Assembly (NCBI GenBank): GCA_037445245.1
Contig: JBBIKU010000054.1
Coordinates: forward strand, 1-14,340
From: JBBIKU01 sp037445245
GTDB lineage: Bacteria; Chloroflexota; Anaerolineae; Anaerolineales; Anaerolineaceae
DNA length: 14,340 nt
Direction: 5' to 3'
The translations under genes were made by a program, and so were the position numbers. Shown piece after piece: positions 5,125-11,965 of the stretch. The notes below the pieces were generated by a model. It was given only the letters and a program-made list of their open reading frames with translations. It searched no databases and had not been told where the DNA came from. Each line of letters begins with the position of its first letter. Positions within the stretch are counted from its first letter, which is position 1.

Positions 5125-7386
5125 TTGTTGGAAGCTTATTGTCTCAAATGCAAAGAAAAGCGGGAGATCGTCGACCCCGTGGCAGAGTATAATGCCGCCG
5201 GCGCGCCGGTGACGCGCGGCAGGTGTGCTGTGTGTGGAGGAAAGGTTTACCGCACTGGACGCACGTCGGCGCACGAAGGTTTGCCGCCCCCGGAAAAAGG
5301 CAAAAAAAACGCCAACAAGCGCTCTGGCAAGCTGGTGATCGTCGAATCGCCCGCAAAAGCGCGCACGGTTGGTCGTTTTCTGGGCAAGGAATACACCGTT
5401 AAGGCTTCGATCGGGCACGTGCGCGACCTGCTCCGTTCGCAGCTTTCGGTGGACGTGGACAACGATTTTACGCCCCAATATCGGGTTCCTAACGAGAAAC
5501 GCCCGGTGGTCAAGGAATTGAAGGAACTGGCGCGTCGCGCCGAAAAGGTTTACCTGGCGACCGATCCCGACCGTGAGGGCGAAGCAATCGCCTGGCATTT
5601 GATGGAAGCCGTCGAGATCGAGCCGCAGAACAGCCAGCGGGTGGTTTTTCACGAAATCACCGAACCGGCGATTGCCGAAGCCTTCGGTCACCCGCGCTCG
5701 ATCAACATGAATTTGGTCAACGCCCAGCAGGCGCGGCGGGTGCTCGACCGACTGGTGGGATACAGCATCAGCCCGATCCTGTGGGAGAAAGTGCGCAGCC
5801 GGCTTTCTGCCGGCAGGGTGCAGTCGGTGGCGTTGCGCTTGATCGTGGAACGTGAACGGGAGATCGAAGCCTTCGTGCCGGTGGAATACTGGGCAATTGG
5901 GGCAGAGCTCAAACCCGAGAACGGAAAGACCAGCTACCTTGCGCGCCTGACGCGCGTGGACGATGCTGAACCCCAATTGCCGACCGAAGGGGTGGTGCTG
6001 GGGCTGCTCGAAGACCTGGAGAGCGCCGCATACGCGATCCGCAAGATCCAGCGCGGTGAACGCCGCCGCAAACCGGCTGCGCCCTTCATTACCAGCACGC
6101 TGCAACAAGAAACCTCGCGCCGCTTGGGGTATACCGCCAGGCGCACGATGGCGCTGGCGCAGCAACTCTATGAAGGTGTGGATGTTGGCGAAGGCGGAAC
6201 AACCGGTTTGATCACCTACATGCGCACCGATTCCACCAACATCGCTGAGCAGGCGTTGAGTGAGGTGCGTCAGTATATTCAGCACACCTACGGCGGGGAC
6301 TTTCTTCCCGAAACGCCGCCGCAGTACAAGACGCGCGCCAAGAGCGCCCAGGAGGCGCACGAAGCCATTCGTCCTACCGCCGTGCTGCGTCAACCGGATA
6401 CGATCAAGGAATTTTTGAGCCGCGACCAGTTTCGGCTGTACCAGTTGATCTGGCAGCGTTTTGTAGCTTCCCAGATGGAAGCAGCGGTTTACGACACACT
6501 GGCGGTCGATATTCTCGCTGAGAGCGCTGAACACCGTTACAATTTTCGAGCGTCGGGGTCGACCATCCGATTCCCGGGCTTTCTGGTGGTGTATGAGGAA
6601 AGCCGCGACGAAGACCAGAAGGTTGATGATGCCGACGATGTGCGCATTCCACCCAATTTGGAGGAAGGGCAGCGTCAGGAACTGATCCGGCTGATCCCTG
6701 AACAACATTTCACCCAGCCGCCACCGCGTTACACCGAAGCCACCCTGGTGCAAACGCTGGAAGAATACGGTATCGGAAGACCTTCGACCTACGCACCGAT
6801 TCTCTCCACCGGTTTTTTGGTCAGTGATCTGCTGGTGGAACATTTTCCCAATATTGTCGACACCAACTTCACCGCCCATATGGAATCAGACCTGGATAAT
6901 ATCTCGACTGGCGAGGATAGCTGGGTGGATGTGGTGCGCGCCTTCTATCAAGATTTTGCGCCGCAGTTGGAACGCGCCCAACAAGAAATGCCCACCCAGA
7001 AAGCCGAATTGGAAAAGATTGGCAGGGCTTGCCCCGAATGCGGGCACGACCTGGTCATCCGCTGGGGGCGATTTGGCAAGTTCATCAGTTGCAGCAACTT
7101 CCCTGCATGCCGCTACACCGAACCCTGGCTTGAAAAGATTGGCGTGGCATGCCCGCAATGCGGCAAAGACCTGATTGTACGCAAGACCCGGAAAGGGCGC
7201 ATTTTTTATGGCTGCTCTGGCTATCCTGAATGCCAGTTCACCTCGTGGAAGCAGCCGGTGGCCACCCCCTGCCCGAACTGTGGCGGGTTACTGGTGATCG
7301 TGAACAAGCGCGAGATGAAGTGCTTGACATGTGAAGAGACCTTTTTATCGGAAGCCGTTGAAGAAGCCAGTTCTGAGCAGGCATGA
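5125..7386 (+). CDS. topA: DNA topoisomerase I (type IA) with an extra N-terminal zinc ribbon
   Basis: This enzyme relaxes negative supercoils through a covalent 5'-phosphotyrosine. In the 753-residue protein, residues 1-45 form a four-cysteine ribbon (C6-x2-C9, C34-x2-C37) resembling the small DUF5679-type domain. A Lys/Asn-rich linker (57-67) follows. The Toprim domain begins KLVIVESPAKARTV (E74) and carries TDPDREGE (D147, D149, E151). The active-site tyrosine is Y365 in GLITYMRTDSTNI, and RPSTYAPIL lies further on. The C terminus has three ribbons: C636/C639/C656/C662, C676/C679/C697/C703 and C716/C719/C733/C736. The start is TTG at 5125 (or 5128) with a strong Shine-Dalgarno. The catalytic parts look intact. 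The N-terminal ribbon is not part of standard TopA; it may bind DNA or a partner protein, but this is inference. Confidence 0.97.
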   Translation: MLEAYCLKCKEKREIVDPVAEYNAAGAPVTRGRCAVCGGKVYRTGRTSAHEGLPPPEKGKKNANKRSGKLVIVESPAKARTVGRFLGKEYTVKASIGHVRDLLRSQLSVDVDNDFTPQYRVPNEKRPVVKELKELARRAEKVYLATDPDREGEAIAWHLMEAVEIEPQNSQRVVFHEITEPAIAEAFGHPRSINMNLVNAQQARRVLDRLVGYSISPILWEKVRSRLSAGRVQSVALRLIVEREREIEAFVPVEYWAIGAELKPENGKTSYLARLTRVDDAEPQLPTEGVVLGLLEDLESAAYAIRKIQRGERRRKPAAPFITSTLQQETSRRLGYTARRTMALAQQLYEGVDVGEGGTTGLITYMRTDSTNIAEQALSEVRQYIQHTYGGDFLPETPPQYKTRAKSAQEAHEAIRPTAVLRQPDTIKEFLSRDQFRLYQLIWQRFVASQMEAAVYDTLAVDILAESAEHRYNFRASGSTIRFPGFLVVYEESRDEDQKVDDADDVRIPPNLEEGQRQELIRLIPEQHFTQPPPRYTEATLVQTLEEYGIGRPSTYAPILSTGFLVSDLLVEHFPNIVDTNFTAHMESDLDNISTGEDSWVDVVRAFYQDFAPQLERAQQEMPTQKAELEKIGRACPECGHDLVIRWGRFGKFISCSNFPACRYTEPWLEKIGVACPQCGKDLIVRKTRKGRIFYGCSGYPECQFTSWKQPVATPCPNCGGLLVIVNKREMKCLTCEETFLSEAVEEASSEQA

Positions 7387-7410
7387 TCATTGCACCCCGC
7401 TTGCTACCGG

Positions 7411-7439
7411 TTGCGTTGGATTGAAATTCGTTCTACAAT
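7411..7439 (+). promoter_or_regulatory. Probable sigma-70-type promoter
   Basis: TACAAT (7434-7439, 5 of 6) is preceded by TTGCGT (7411-7416) with a 17-base spacer. The expected start near 7446 leaves a leader of about 52 bases before the ATG at 7498. It lies in the 111-base gap after topA, which shows no clear terminator. Confidence 0.5.
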
Positions 7440-7497
7440 ACCATCAACACCTTGAACGGAGCGGGTGCCACGGGAACTGATTTGCAGGAGCGTTGCC

Positions 7498-8520
7498 ATG
7501 GACAAATTACGTGAGCTTCTTGAGAGACCCCTAATTGCCGCTGTGGTCGGATTTGTGGTGGGACTGGTCATCGGTTTACCGGTGCTGGGCTGGGGCTTGT
7601 TTCCGGTGCAATGGACTGATGCGTCGGCTGAACATTTGCGCCGCGACCTTAAAGAAGATTATCTGCGCATGACAATCGAGTCCTATGGAAAAAATGAGAA
7701 TCAGCAACTCGCTCTGCACCGCTGGCGAGAATTAGGCGCCGCTGCTTCTGAGGTGTTGTCGGCGGTTCAGCTTGATCCGTCCCTGGATGCCGAAGTGGTG
7801 GCAGACTTCAGTGCGCTGGTGCTGGGCGGGCAGGTGGTCGGAACGCCACAAGCCGGCGGCATACCGCCGGTGACGCCTGTTGAGGAGAAAGCTGAGGGCG
7901 GGATCAATCCGGTGCTGCTGTTGGTGATGCTATGTCTGGGGACGTTGGGGGTGGGGGCGGCGCTTTTCTATGTGCTGGTGGTGCGCGAACGCGGGCGGGG
8001 AGGCAACTTTTTTACCGCTGCCCGTCACGCCCAGCAAGTCGATCGCCAGATGCCGGTGAGGGATTATGCCGGCGAAGGACAGGATCAGCCGGTGGCGCAG
8101 TTCATGACCACCTATATGCTCGGTGATGACCTTTACGATGATTCTTTCAGCATCGATTCTCAGTCGGGCGAATTTTTGGGCGAGTGCGGGGTGGGCATCT
8201 CGGAAACGATCGGCGTTGGCGACCCCAAGAAGGTGACTGCTTTCGAAGTCTGGCTGTTTGATAAGAATGACATACAGACCGTAACCAAGGTGCTGATGAG
8301 TGAACATGCCTTCAATGATGCTACCATCAATCAACGCCTGCGTTCGAAGGGCGAACCGGTGGTGATCGAACCAGGAACACAGGTCTTGCTCGAAACGGCG
8401 ACGCTTCAACTCGAAGCGCGGGTAGTGGACATGAACTACGGGCAAGGCGCCCTACCCACGGCGAGCTTCTTCGAGCGCCTAACGCTTGAACTGGCGATCT
8501 GGCCCAAGGTGGGGAGTTAA
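7498..8520 (+). CDS. Unrecognised two-helix membrane protein
   Basis: I do not recognise a named family. The 340-residue protein starts at ATG 7498 with AGGAG (7486-7490) 7 bases upstream; an upstream in-frame start at 7465 is less likely. A first membrane helix spans about residues 12-35 (LIAAVVGFVVGLVIGLPVLG). A roughly 100-residue, mostly helical charged segment follows, ending in a Pro/Gly-rich linker (about 115-133). A second helix spans about 138-160, with positive residues after it (RERGRG). By the positive-inside rule both ends are cytoplasmic and the 36-136 segment is outside. The C-terminal domain (about 202-340) has acidic GDDLYDDSFSID, then GECGVGISETIGVGDPKKV, and looks compact and soluble. 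From memory this resembles lineage-specific Chloroflexota proteins of unknown role. It has its own promoter, and its stop abuts the greA stop on the other strand. Confidence 0.85.
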   Translation: MDKLRELLERPLIAAVVGFVVGLVIGLPVLGWGLFPVQWTDASAEHLRRDLKEDYLRMTIESYGKNENQQLALHRWRELGAAASEVLSAVQLDPSLDAEVVADFSALVLGGQVVGTPQAGGIPPVTPVEEKAEGGINPVLLLVMLCLGTLGVGAALFYVLVVRERGRGGNFFTAARHAQQVDRQMPVRDYAGEGQDQPVAQFMTTYMLGDDLYDDSFSIDSQSGEFLGECGVGISETIGVGDPKKVTAFEVWLFDKNDIQTVTKVLMSEHAFNDATINQRLRSKGEPVVIEPGTQVLLETATLQLEARVVDMNYGQGALPTASFFERLTLELAIWPKVGS

Positions 8521-8988
8521 TTACTCGATTTTTATGATCTTGAATTGAATAGAGCCGGCGGGTGTGCTGGCGGTGATGCGCTCTCCCAGGCGGCGACCCA
8601 TGAGTGCCAGTCCAATGGGGGATTGGTGCGAGATGCGCCCAGCGACAGGATCGGCTTCTTTGGGACCGACCAGGTGATAGGTTTCAGGCGGTTCGCCATC
8701 CTCCTGAATGGTGACAACCGAGCCGATGCCAACCAGGTTGGATTCCTGTTGCAAGTCATCGATGATCACGGCGTCTTTGAGGATGGCTTCCAGTTCCTGG
8801 ATGCGCCCTTCCAGAAAGCCCTGTTCCTCCTTGGCGGCGGTGTAGTCGGCGTTCTCCGACAGATCGCCGTGCTGAATGGCAGCCCGCAGCCGTTTTGCCA
8901 GTTGAACGCGTTCGACCTCGATCAAATGCTTCAGTTCTTCTTTGAGACGGCGGGCGCCGTCGGATGTCAGATAGTGTTCCTGCGACAT
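8521..8988 (-). CDS. greA: Transcription elongation factor GreA
   Basis: GreA enters the secondary channel of RNA polymerase and stimulates cleavage of backtracked transcripts. The 155-residue protein has the usual length. The N-terminal coiled coil carries the tip motif GDLSENADYTAAKEEQGFLEGR (as G41-D42-L43-S44-E45-N46-A47-D48-Y49 and onward), with acidic D42 and E45 in place for the metal-binding tip. The C-terminal FKBP-like domain includes DPVAGRISHQSPIGLALMG. ATG at 8988 has AGGAG at 8998-9002 (9-base spacing). It is the last gene of the minus-strand operon, 19 bases after the dGTPase-like gene. Its stop touches the stop of the convergent membrane-protein gene, with no terminator between. 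Confidence 0.97.
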   Translation of the reverse strand: MSQEHYLTSDGARRLKEELKHLIEVERVQLAKRLRAAIQHGDLSENADYTAAKEEQGFLEGRIQELEAILKDAVIIDDLQQESNLVGIGSVVTIQEDGEPPETYHLVGPKEADPVAGRISHQSPIGLALMGRRLGERITASTPAGSIQFKIIKIE

Positions 8989-9007
8989 GCTGGCAGACTC
9001 CTGAGGT

Positions 9008-10159
9008 TCACGGCAGGGTGGTGGGGTCGAAAAGCTTTGAGTGTTCCTCGATGGCGAAGCGGTCGGTCATCCCGGCGATGTAATCACAGATGGTGCGCTC
9101 GGGGCAACGTTCGTCGATCTGTGCCTGCACGTGGGTGGGTAAAATTTCAGGTTGAGACTGGTATGCCTTGAATAGATCGGTGATAATGCGTTCGGCTTTC
9201 ATCGCCATTCGCACCACCCGGTAATGGCGGTACATATTTTTGTACAAAAAATCGGTCAACTCACGGTTGCGGCGGTGCATGTCTTCACTGTAACCAACCG
9301 CATTATACGGCAGCCGTTGCAAATCGTCCACCGTGCGGATGCCGCTCTCGCCCAAACGCTGAGCGGTGGTGTGGATAATGTCGGTGATCTCGCTTCCGAT
9401 CAGCTCACGGATGATCTGGTGGCGGGATAAATCATCCAGATGTCCACCACCCCAGCCGATGTTGTTGGTGATCAGCAGCCATAACTCGAGTCCGCCAACC
9501 TTATCGAGGGTGATCACGCCAGAACGCAAACCGTCATCCAGGTCGTGGGCGGAATAGGCGAGTTGATCGGCGATGTTGACGATCTGGGCTTCCAGATGGG
9601 CGCGCAGATCGGGGTTGAAATCCTCGGCATCGGAACGGTCGTACTCCGTTTCGTGCTTGATGATGCCTTCGAGCACCTCCCAGGTCAGGTTCAATCCGGC
9701 AAAATCGGGGTAACGTTGCTCCAATTGGGTGATGATCCGCAACGACTGGCGGTTGTGTTCGAAACCGCCGTATTCCCGCATCAGGCGCGCCAGGCTGGCT
9801 TCGCCGGAGTGTCCAAAGGGGGGATGACCCAGGTCGTGCGCTAGGCAGATGGATTCAACCAGGTCTTCGTTGGCTGACAGGGCGCGGGCAATCGAACGCC
9901 CGATCTGCGAAACTTCCAGGGTGTGAGTGAGGCGGGTGCGATAGTAATCGCCTTCATCATTGATGAACACTTGGGTCTTGTACTCCAAACGGCGGAAGGC
10001 GGTAGTGTGCAGGATGCGGTCGCGGTCGCGTTGGAAACAGGTGCGATATTCCGGTTCGCTTTCGGGATGCGCTCTGCCGCGCGAGTCTTTGCTGCGGATG
10101 GCGTATGGCGCCAGAATCTGGTCTTCAATTTCTTCCAGTCTCTTTCGGTCAGCGTTCAC
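9008..10159 (-). CDS. dgt: dGTPase-like HD-domain hydrolase
   Basis: The Dgt family splits dNTPs, classically dGTP, into nucleoside and triphosphate and so controls nucleotide pools. In this 383-residue protein the start region holds RTCFQRDRDRILHTTAFRRL. The metal-binding HD residues are H79 (RTRLTHTLEV), H108-D109 (LAHDLGHPPFGHSGE) and a later aspartate in IADQLAYSAHDLDDGL. KHETEY matches the conserved internal motif. Short homologues of this kind are often annotated as dGTPase-like because substrate choice varies. The start is GTG at 10159 with AAGGAG (10166-10171) 6 bases away, and it overlaps the end of the isopentenyl phosphate kinase gene by 11 bases. It is followed by greA. Family is sure; exact substrate is not. 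Confidence 0.93.
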   Translation of the reverse strand: MNADRKRLEEIEDQILAPYAIRSKDSRGRAHPESEPEYRTCFQRDRDRILHTTAFRRLEYKTQVFINDEGDYYRTRLTHTLEVSQIGRSIARALSANEDLVESICLAHDLGHPPFGHSGEASLARLMREYGGFEHNRQSLRIITQLEQRYPDFAGLNLTWEVLEGIIKHETEYDRSDAEDFNPDLRAHLEAQIVNIADQLAYSAHDLDDGLRSGVITLDKVGGLELWLLITNNIGWGGGHLDDLSRHQIIRELIGSEITDIIHTTAQRLGESGIRTVDDLQRLPYNAVGYSEDMHRRNRELTDFLYKNMYRHYRVVRMAMKAERIITDLFKAYQSQPEILPTHVQAQIDERCPERTICDYIAGMTDRFAIEEHSKLFDPTTLP

Positions 10160-10991
10160 GTTTTTCTCCTTGAATCGCCCGACTGGCGTTCCATGTTTGA
10201 CGATTGTGGATCGTCGTTCCGGCGCTGCTGCCTCGCAATACCTTTTGGACGGTTCCGGCTTCTTCGCCGGAGAAGATCAGCGCTTCCAAGCTGGCGTCTT
10301 GGCTTACCAACCGCAGCATGCTGGCGACCTTTTCTGCCATGCCGCCAGTGACGTCCACCGCCGCGGACGCACCGAGCAGCCCTTCGATCTGCAACTGGTT
10401 GGCGGGGGTGATTTCTTCGATCAGCCGTCGGCAGTGGGGATAATCCGCCCACACACCCTGCTCCCGCCCGGCGATCAAAATGCGCTGCGGATGCAGTCGC
10501 GGCGCCAGATATTCGAACATTTCCTCGGTCGAAAGAATGATGCCGCCGCGCTGGCGGTCGAAAACGGTGTCGCCCTGCACCACTGGCACCAGATTGGCGG
10601 TCAGGGCAGCGCGCAGCGGGTCGAGATGCCAGTGTGACAGCTTGCCCGCTTCGGCGATGACACAGGCGGACGGCGGGAAAGCGATCAGCGGCACGTTGGC
10701 TTCCAATAACGTCTCGACCACGATCTGATTGAGCGCCCTTGCCTGCCGCCACACTTCGATGAACCCTTTCCAGTCGTCTTCATCCCGCACGCCAGTGCGG
10801 ATGCCATATTGCCGGGCGGCGACATGCCCGAAAGAGCCAGATCCATGACCGAGCAGGATACTTAATTGGGGGTCACCGGCTCGAGCGGCTGCAATCTCAC
10901 GCCCGAGCCGCGCCAGGGTCTTGCGGCAGACGGTGTAAGCCCGGTTTTTGTCGGTGATCAGCGATCCGCCGAGTTTGAGAAAAACCAGCAC
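10149..10991 (-). CDS. ipk: Isopentenyl phosphate kinase
   Basis: IPK phosphorylates isopentenyl phosphate with ATP to give isopentenyl diphosphate, the last step of the modified mevalonate pathway. The 280-residue protein belongs to the amino-acid-kinase fold: LKLGGSLITDK at the start (K6, K15), HGSGSFGHVAA at 49-59 with the catalytic-type histidine H56, then VVQGDTVFD, LSTEEMFEYLA, and DVTGGMAEKV near the end. The SFGH histidine separates IPK from carbamate, aspartate and UMP kinases. GTG at 10991 has GGGAG 8 bases upstream, overlapping the stop of the mevalonate kinase gene (5-base gap). Pairing with mevalonate kinase strengthens the call. The C-terminal tail of about 20 residues is variable. 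Confidence 0.93.
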   Translation of the reverse strand: MLVFLKLGGSLITDKNRAYTVCRKTLARLGREIAAARAGDPQLSILLGHGSGSFGHVAARQYGIRTGVRDEDDWKGFIEVWRQARALNQIVVETLLEANVPLIAFPPSACVIAEAGKLSHWHLDPLRAALTANLVPVVQGDTVFDRQRGGIILSTEEMFEYLAPRLHPQRILIAGREQGVWADYPHCRRLIEEITPANQLQIEGLLGASAAVDVTGGMAEKVASMLRLVSQDASLEALIFSGEEAGTVQKVLRGSSAGTTIHNRQTWNASRAIQGEKRER

Positions 10992-10996
10992 GTGCT

Positions 10997-11956
10997 TTAC
11001 TCCCTCGTCAGGGGGTGGGTGACCGAGCTGATCAGGGTTCGCCGCGCCCCAGCCTGCTCCAGGGCGGCCGCCACCCGCGAGGCGCTATCGGCTTCCGTCA
11101 GAGCGATCATGTTGCCGCCGCGCCCGGCGCCAGACAGCTTGGCACCCGTGGCACCCGCCTGCAAGGCTGCTTCGACCAGCCGATCGAGCTCCGGACTGGA
11201 AACGTTCAGTTCTTGCAGCAGGCTGTGATTGCGGGTCATCAATTCACCCAGACGCCAAGAGCGTTCCTGTTCGATCACTTGGCGGGCTTGCTCGCAGATT
11301 TCGGCAATGGCGTCGAAGAGCGCCTCAATTTTATTCTGGTTGCGTTGCCATTGCCGCCGCACGTCGGCGACCACCTCGCCGGTAAGGCTCTTCGAGCCGC
11401 TGTCGGCGATCACCAGCGTAAACGGTTCGGCGATTTGCAGGGCGGTGAAGGGCTCGCCGCGGCGAAAATAGATCGGACGGGCATAGGTCACCACGGTATT
11501 GTCGATGCCGGAGGGCGTGCCGTGGTACAGTTTTTCGACTTCGTACGCCAGTTGTGAGATGACTTCATCGGTGAGCGGATGTCCCAAGAATGCCGTGACC
11601 GCCCGAGCGGTGGCGACGGAAACGGCAGCGCCAGAGCCAAGCCCGGCGGCGATGGGGATGGTGGAGCGGATACGCAGGCAGAAAGCGGGCAGGCGTGGAA
11701 TGCCCAGGTGCTGCCGGATGCCGTTGAGCAGCACCGCCAGCGGGTGGTTGGCATCCAGGCGGTCGAGGTCGCTGGTTAGTTCGATATCCGGCGCTTCGAC
11801 GTGCACCTTGCCGGGCGTGCCGAGCGGTTCGGCGGTGACGATGACCTTTGCCTGCACCTGCGACAGCGGAATGGCAATGGCAGGGCGTCCATACACCACG
11901 GCGTGCTCGCCGAACAGGATGGCTTTTCCAGGGGCAGAGGCAGAAATCGCCGGCAT
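10997..11956 (-). CDS. mvk: Mevalonate kinase
   Basis: The enzyme phosphorylates mevalonate to mevalonate 5-phosphate in the cytoplasm. The 319-residue GHMP-family protein has motif 1 APGKAILFGEHAVVYG (residues 8-23, K11), motif 2 IPIAAGLGSGAA (100-111), the HGTPSGIDN stretch (145-153, putative catalytic D152) and motif 3 GAKLSGAGRGG near the C terminus. HGTPSGIDN and FGEHAVVYG point to mevalonate kinase rather than phosphomevalonate, homoserine or galactose kinases. Motif 2 reads GLGSGAA where most family members have GLGSSAA. ATG at 11956 is 9 bases after the stop of the UbiA-like gene and shows no Shine-Dalgarno, suggesting translational coupling. Next comes isopentenyl phosphate kinase after 5 bases. 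Confidence 0.95.
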   Translation of the reverse strand: MPAISASAPGKAILFGEHAVVYGRPAIAIPLSQVQAKVIVTAEPLGTPGKVHVEAPDIELTSDLDRLDANHPLAVLLNGIRQHLGIPRLPAFCLRIRSTIPIAAGLGSGAAVSVATARAVTAFLGHPLTDEVISQLAYEVEKLYHGTPSGIDNTVVTYARPIYFRRGEPFTALQIAEPFTLVIADSGSKSLTGEVVADVRRQWQRNQNKIEALFDAIAEICEQARQVIEQERSWRLGELMTRNHSLLQELNVSSPELDRLVEAALQAGATGAKLSGAGRGGNMIALTEADSASRVAAALEQAGARRTLISSVTHPLTRE

Positions 11957-11965
11957 GAGTTCGGT

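Noticed and set aside
5335..5370. CCCGCAAAAGCGCG in topA as a third copy of the 20-base repeat
   Set aside because: It matches for only about 8 bases and encodes the conserved ESPAKAR motif of topoisomerase I, which explains the resemblance.
4702..6879. A 725-codon open frame on the minus strand opposite manC and topA
   Set aside because: It lies wholly antisense to well-supported genes, has no family motifs, and is His/Arg/Gln-rich as expected from the mirror of GC-rich codons.
7465..7497. Upstream start for the membrane-protein gene
   Set aside because: ATG 7498 has an AGGAG at ideal spacing; the upstream residues are not needed for the first membrane helix.
8545..9171. A 208-codon plus-strand open frame opposite greA and the end of dgt
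   Set aside because: It is antisense to two genes with intact motifs and ribosome sites, and its protein has no family features.
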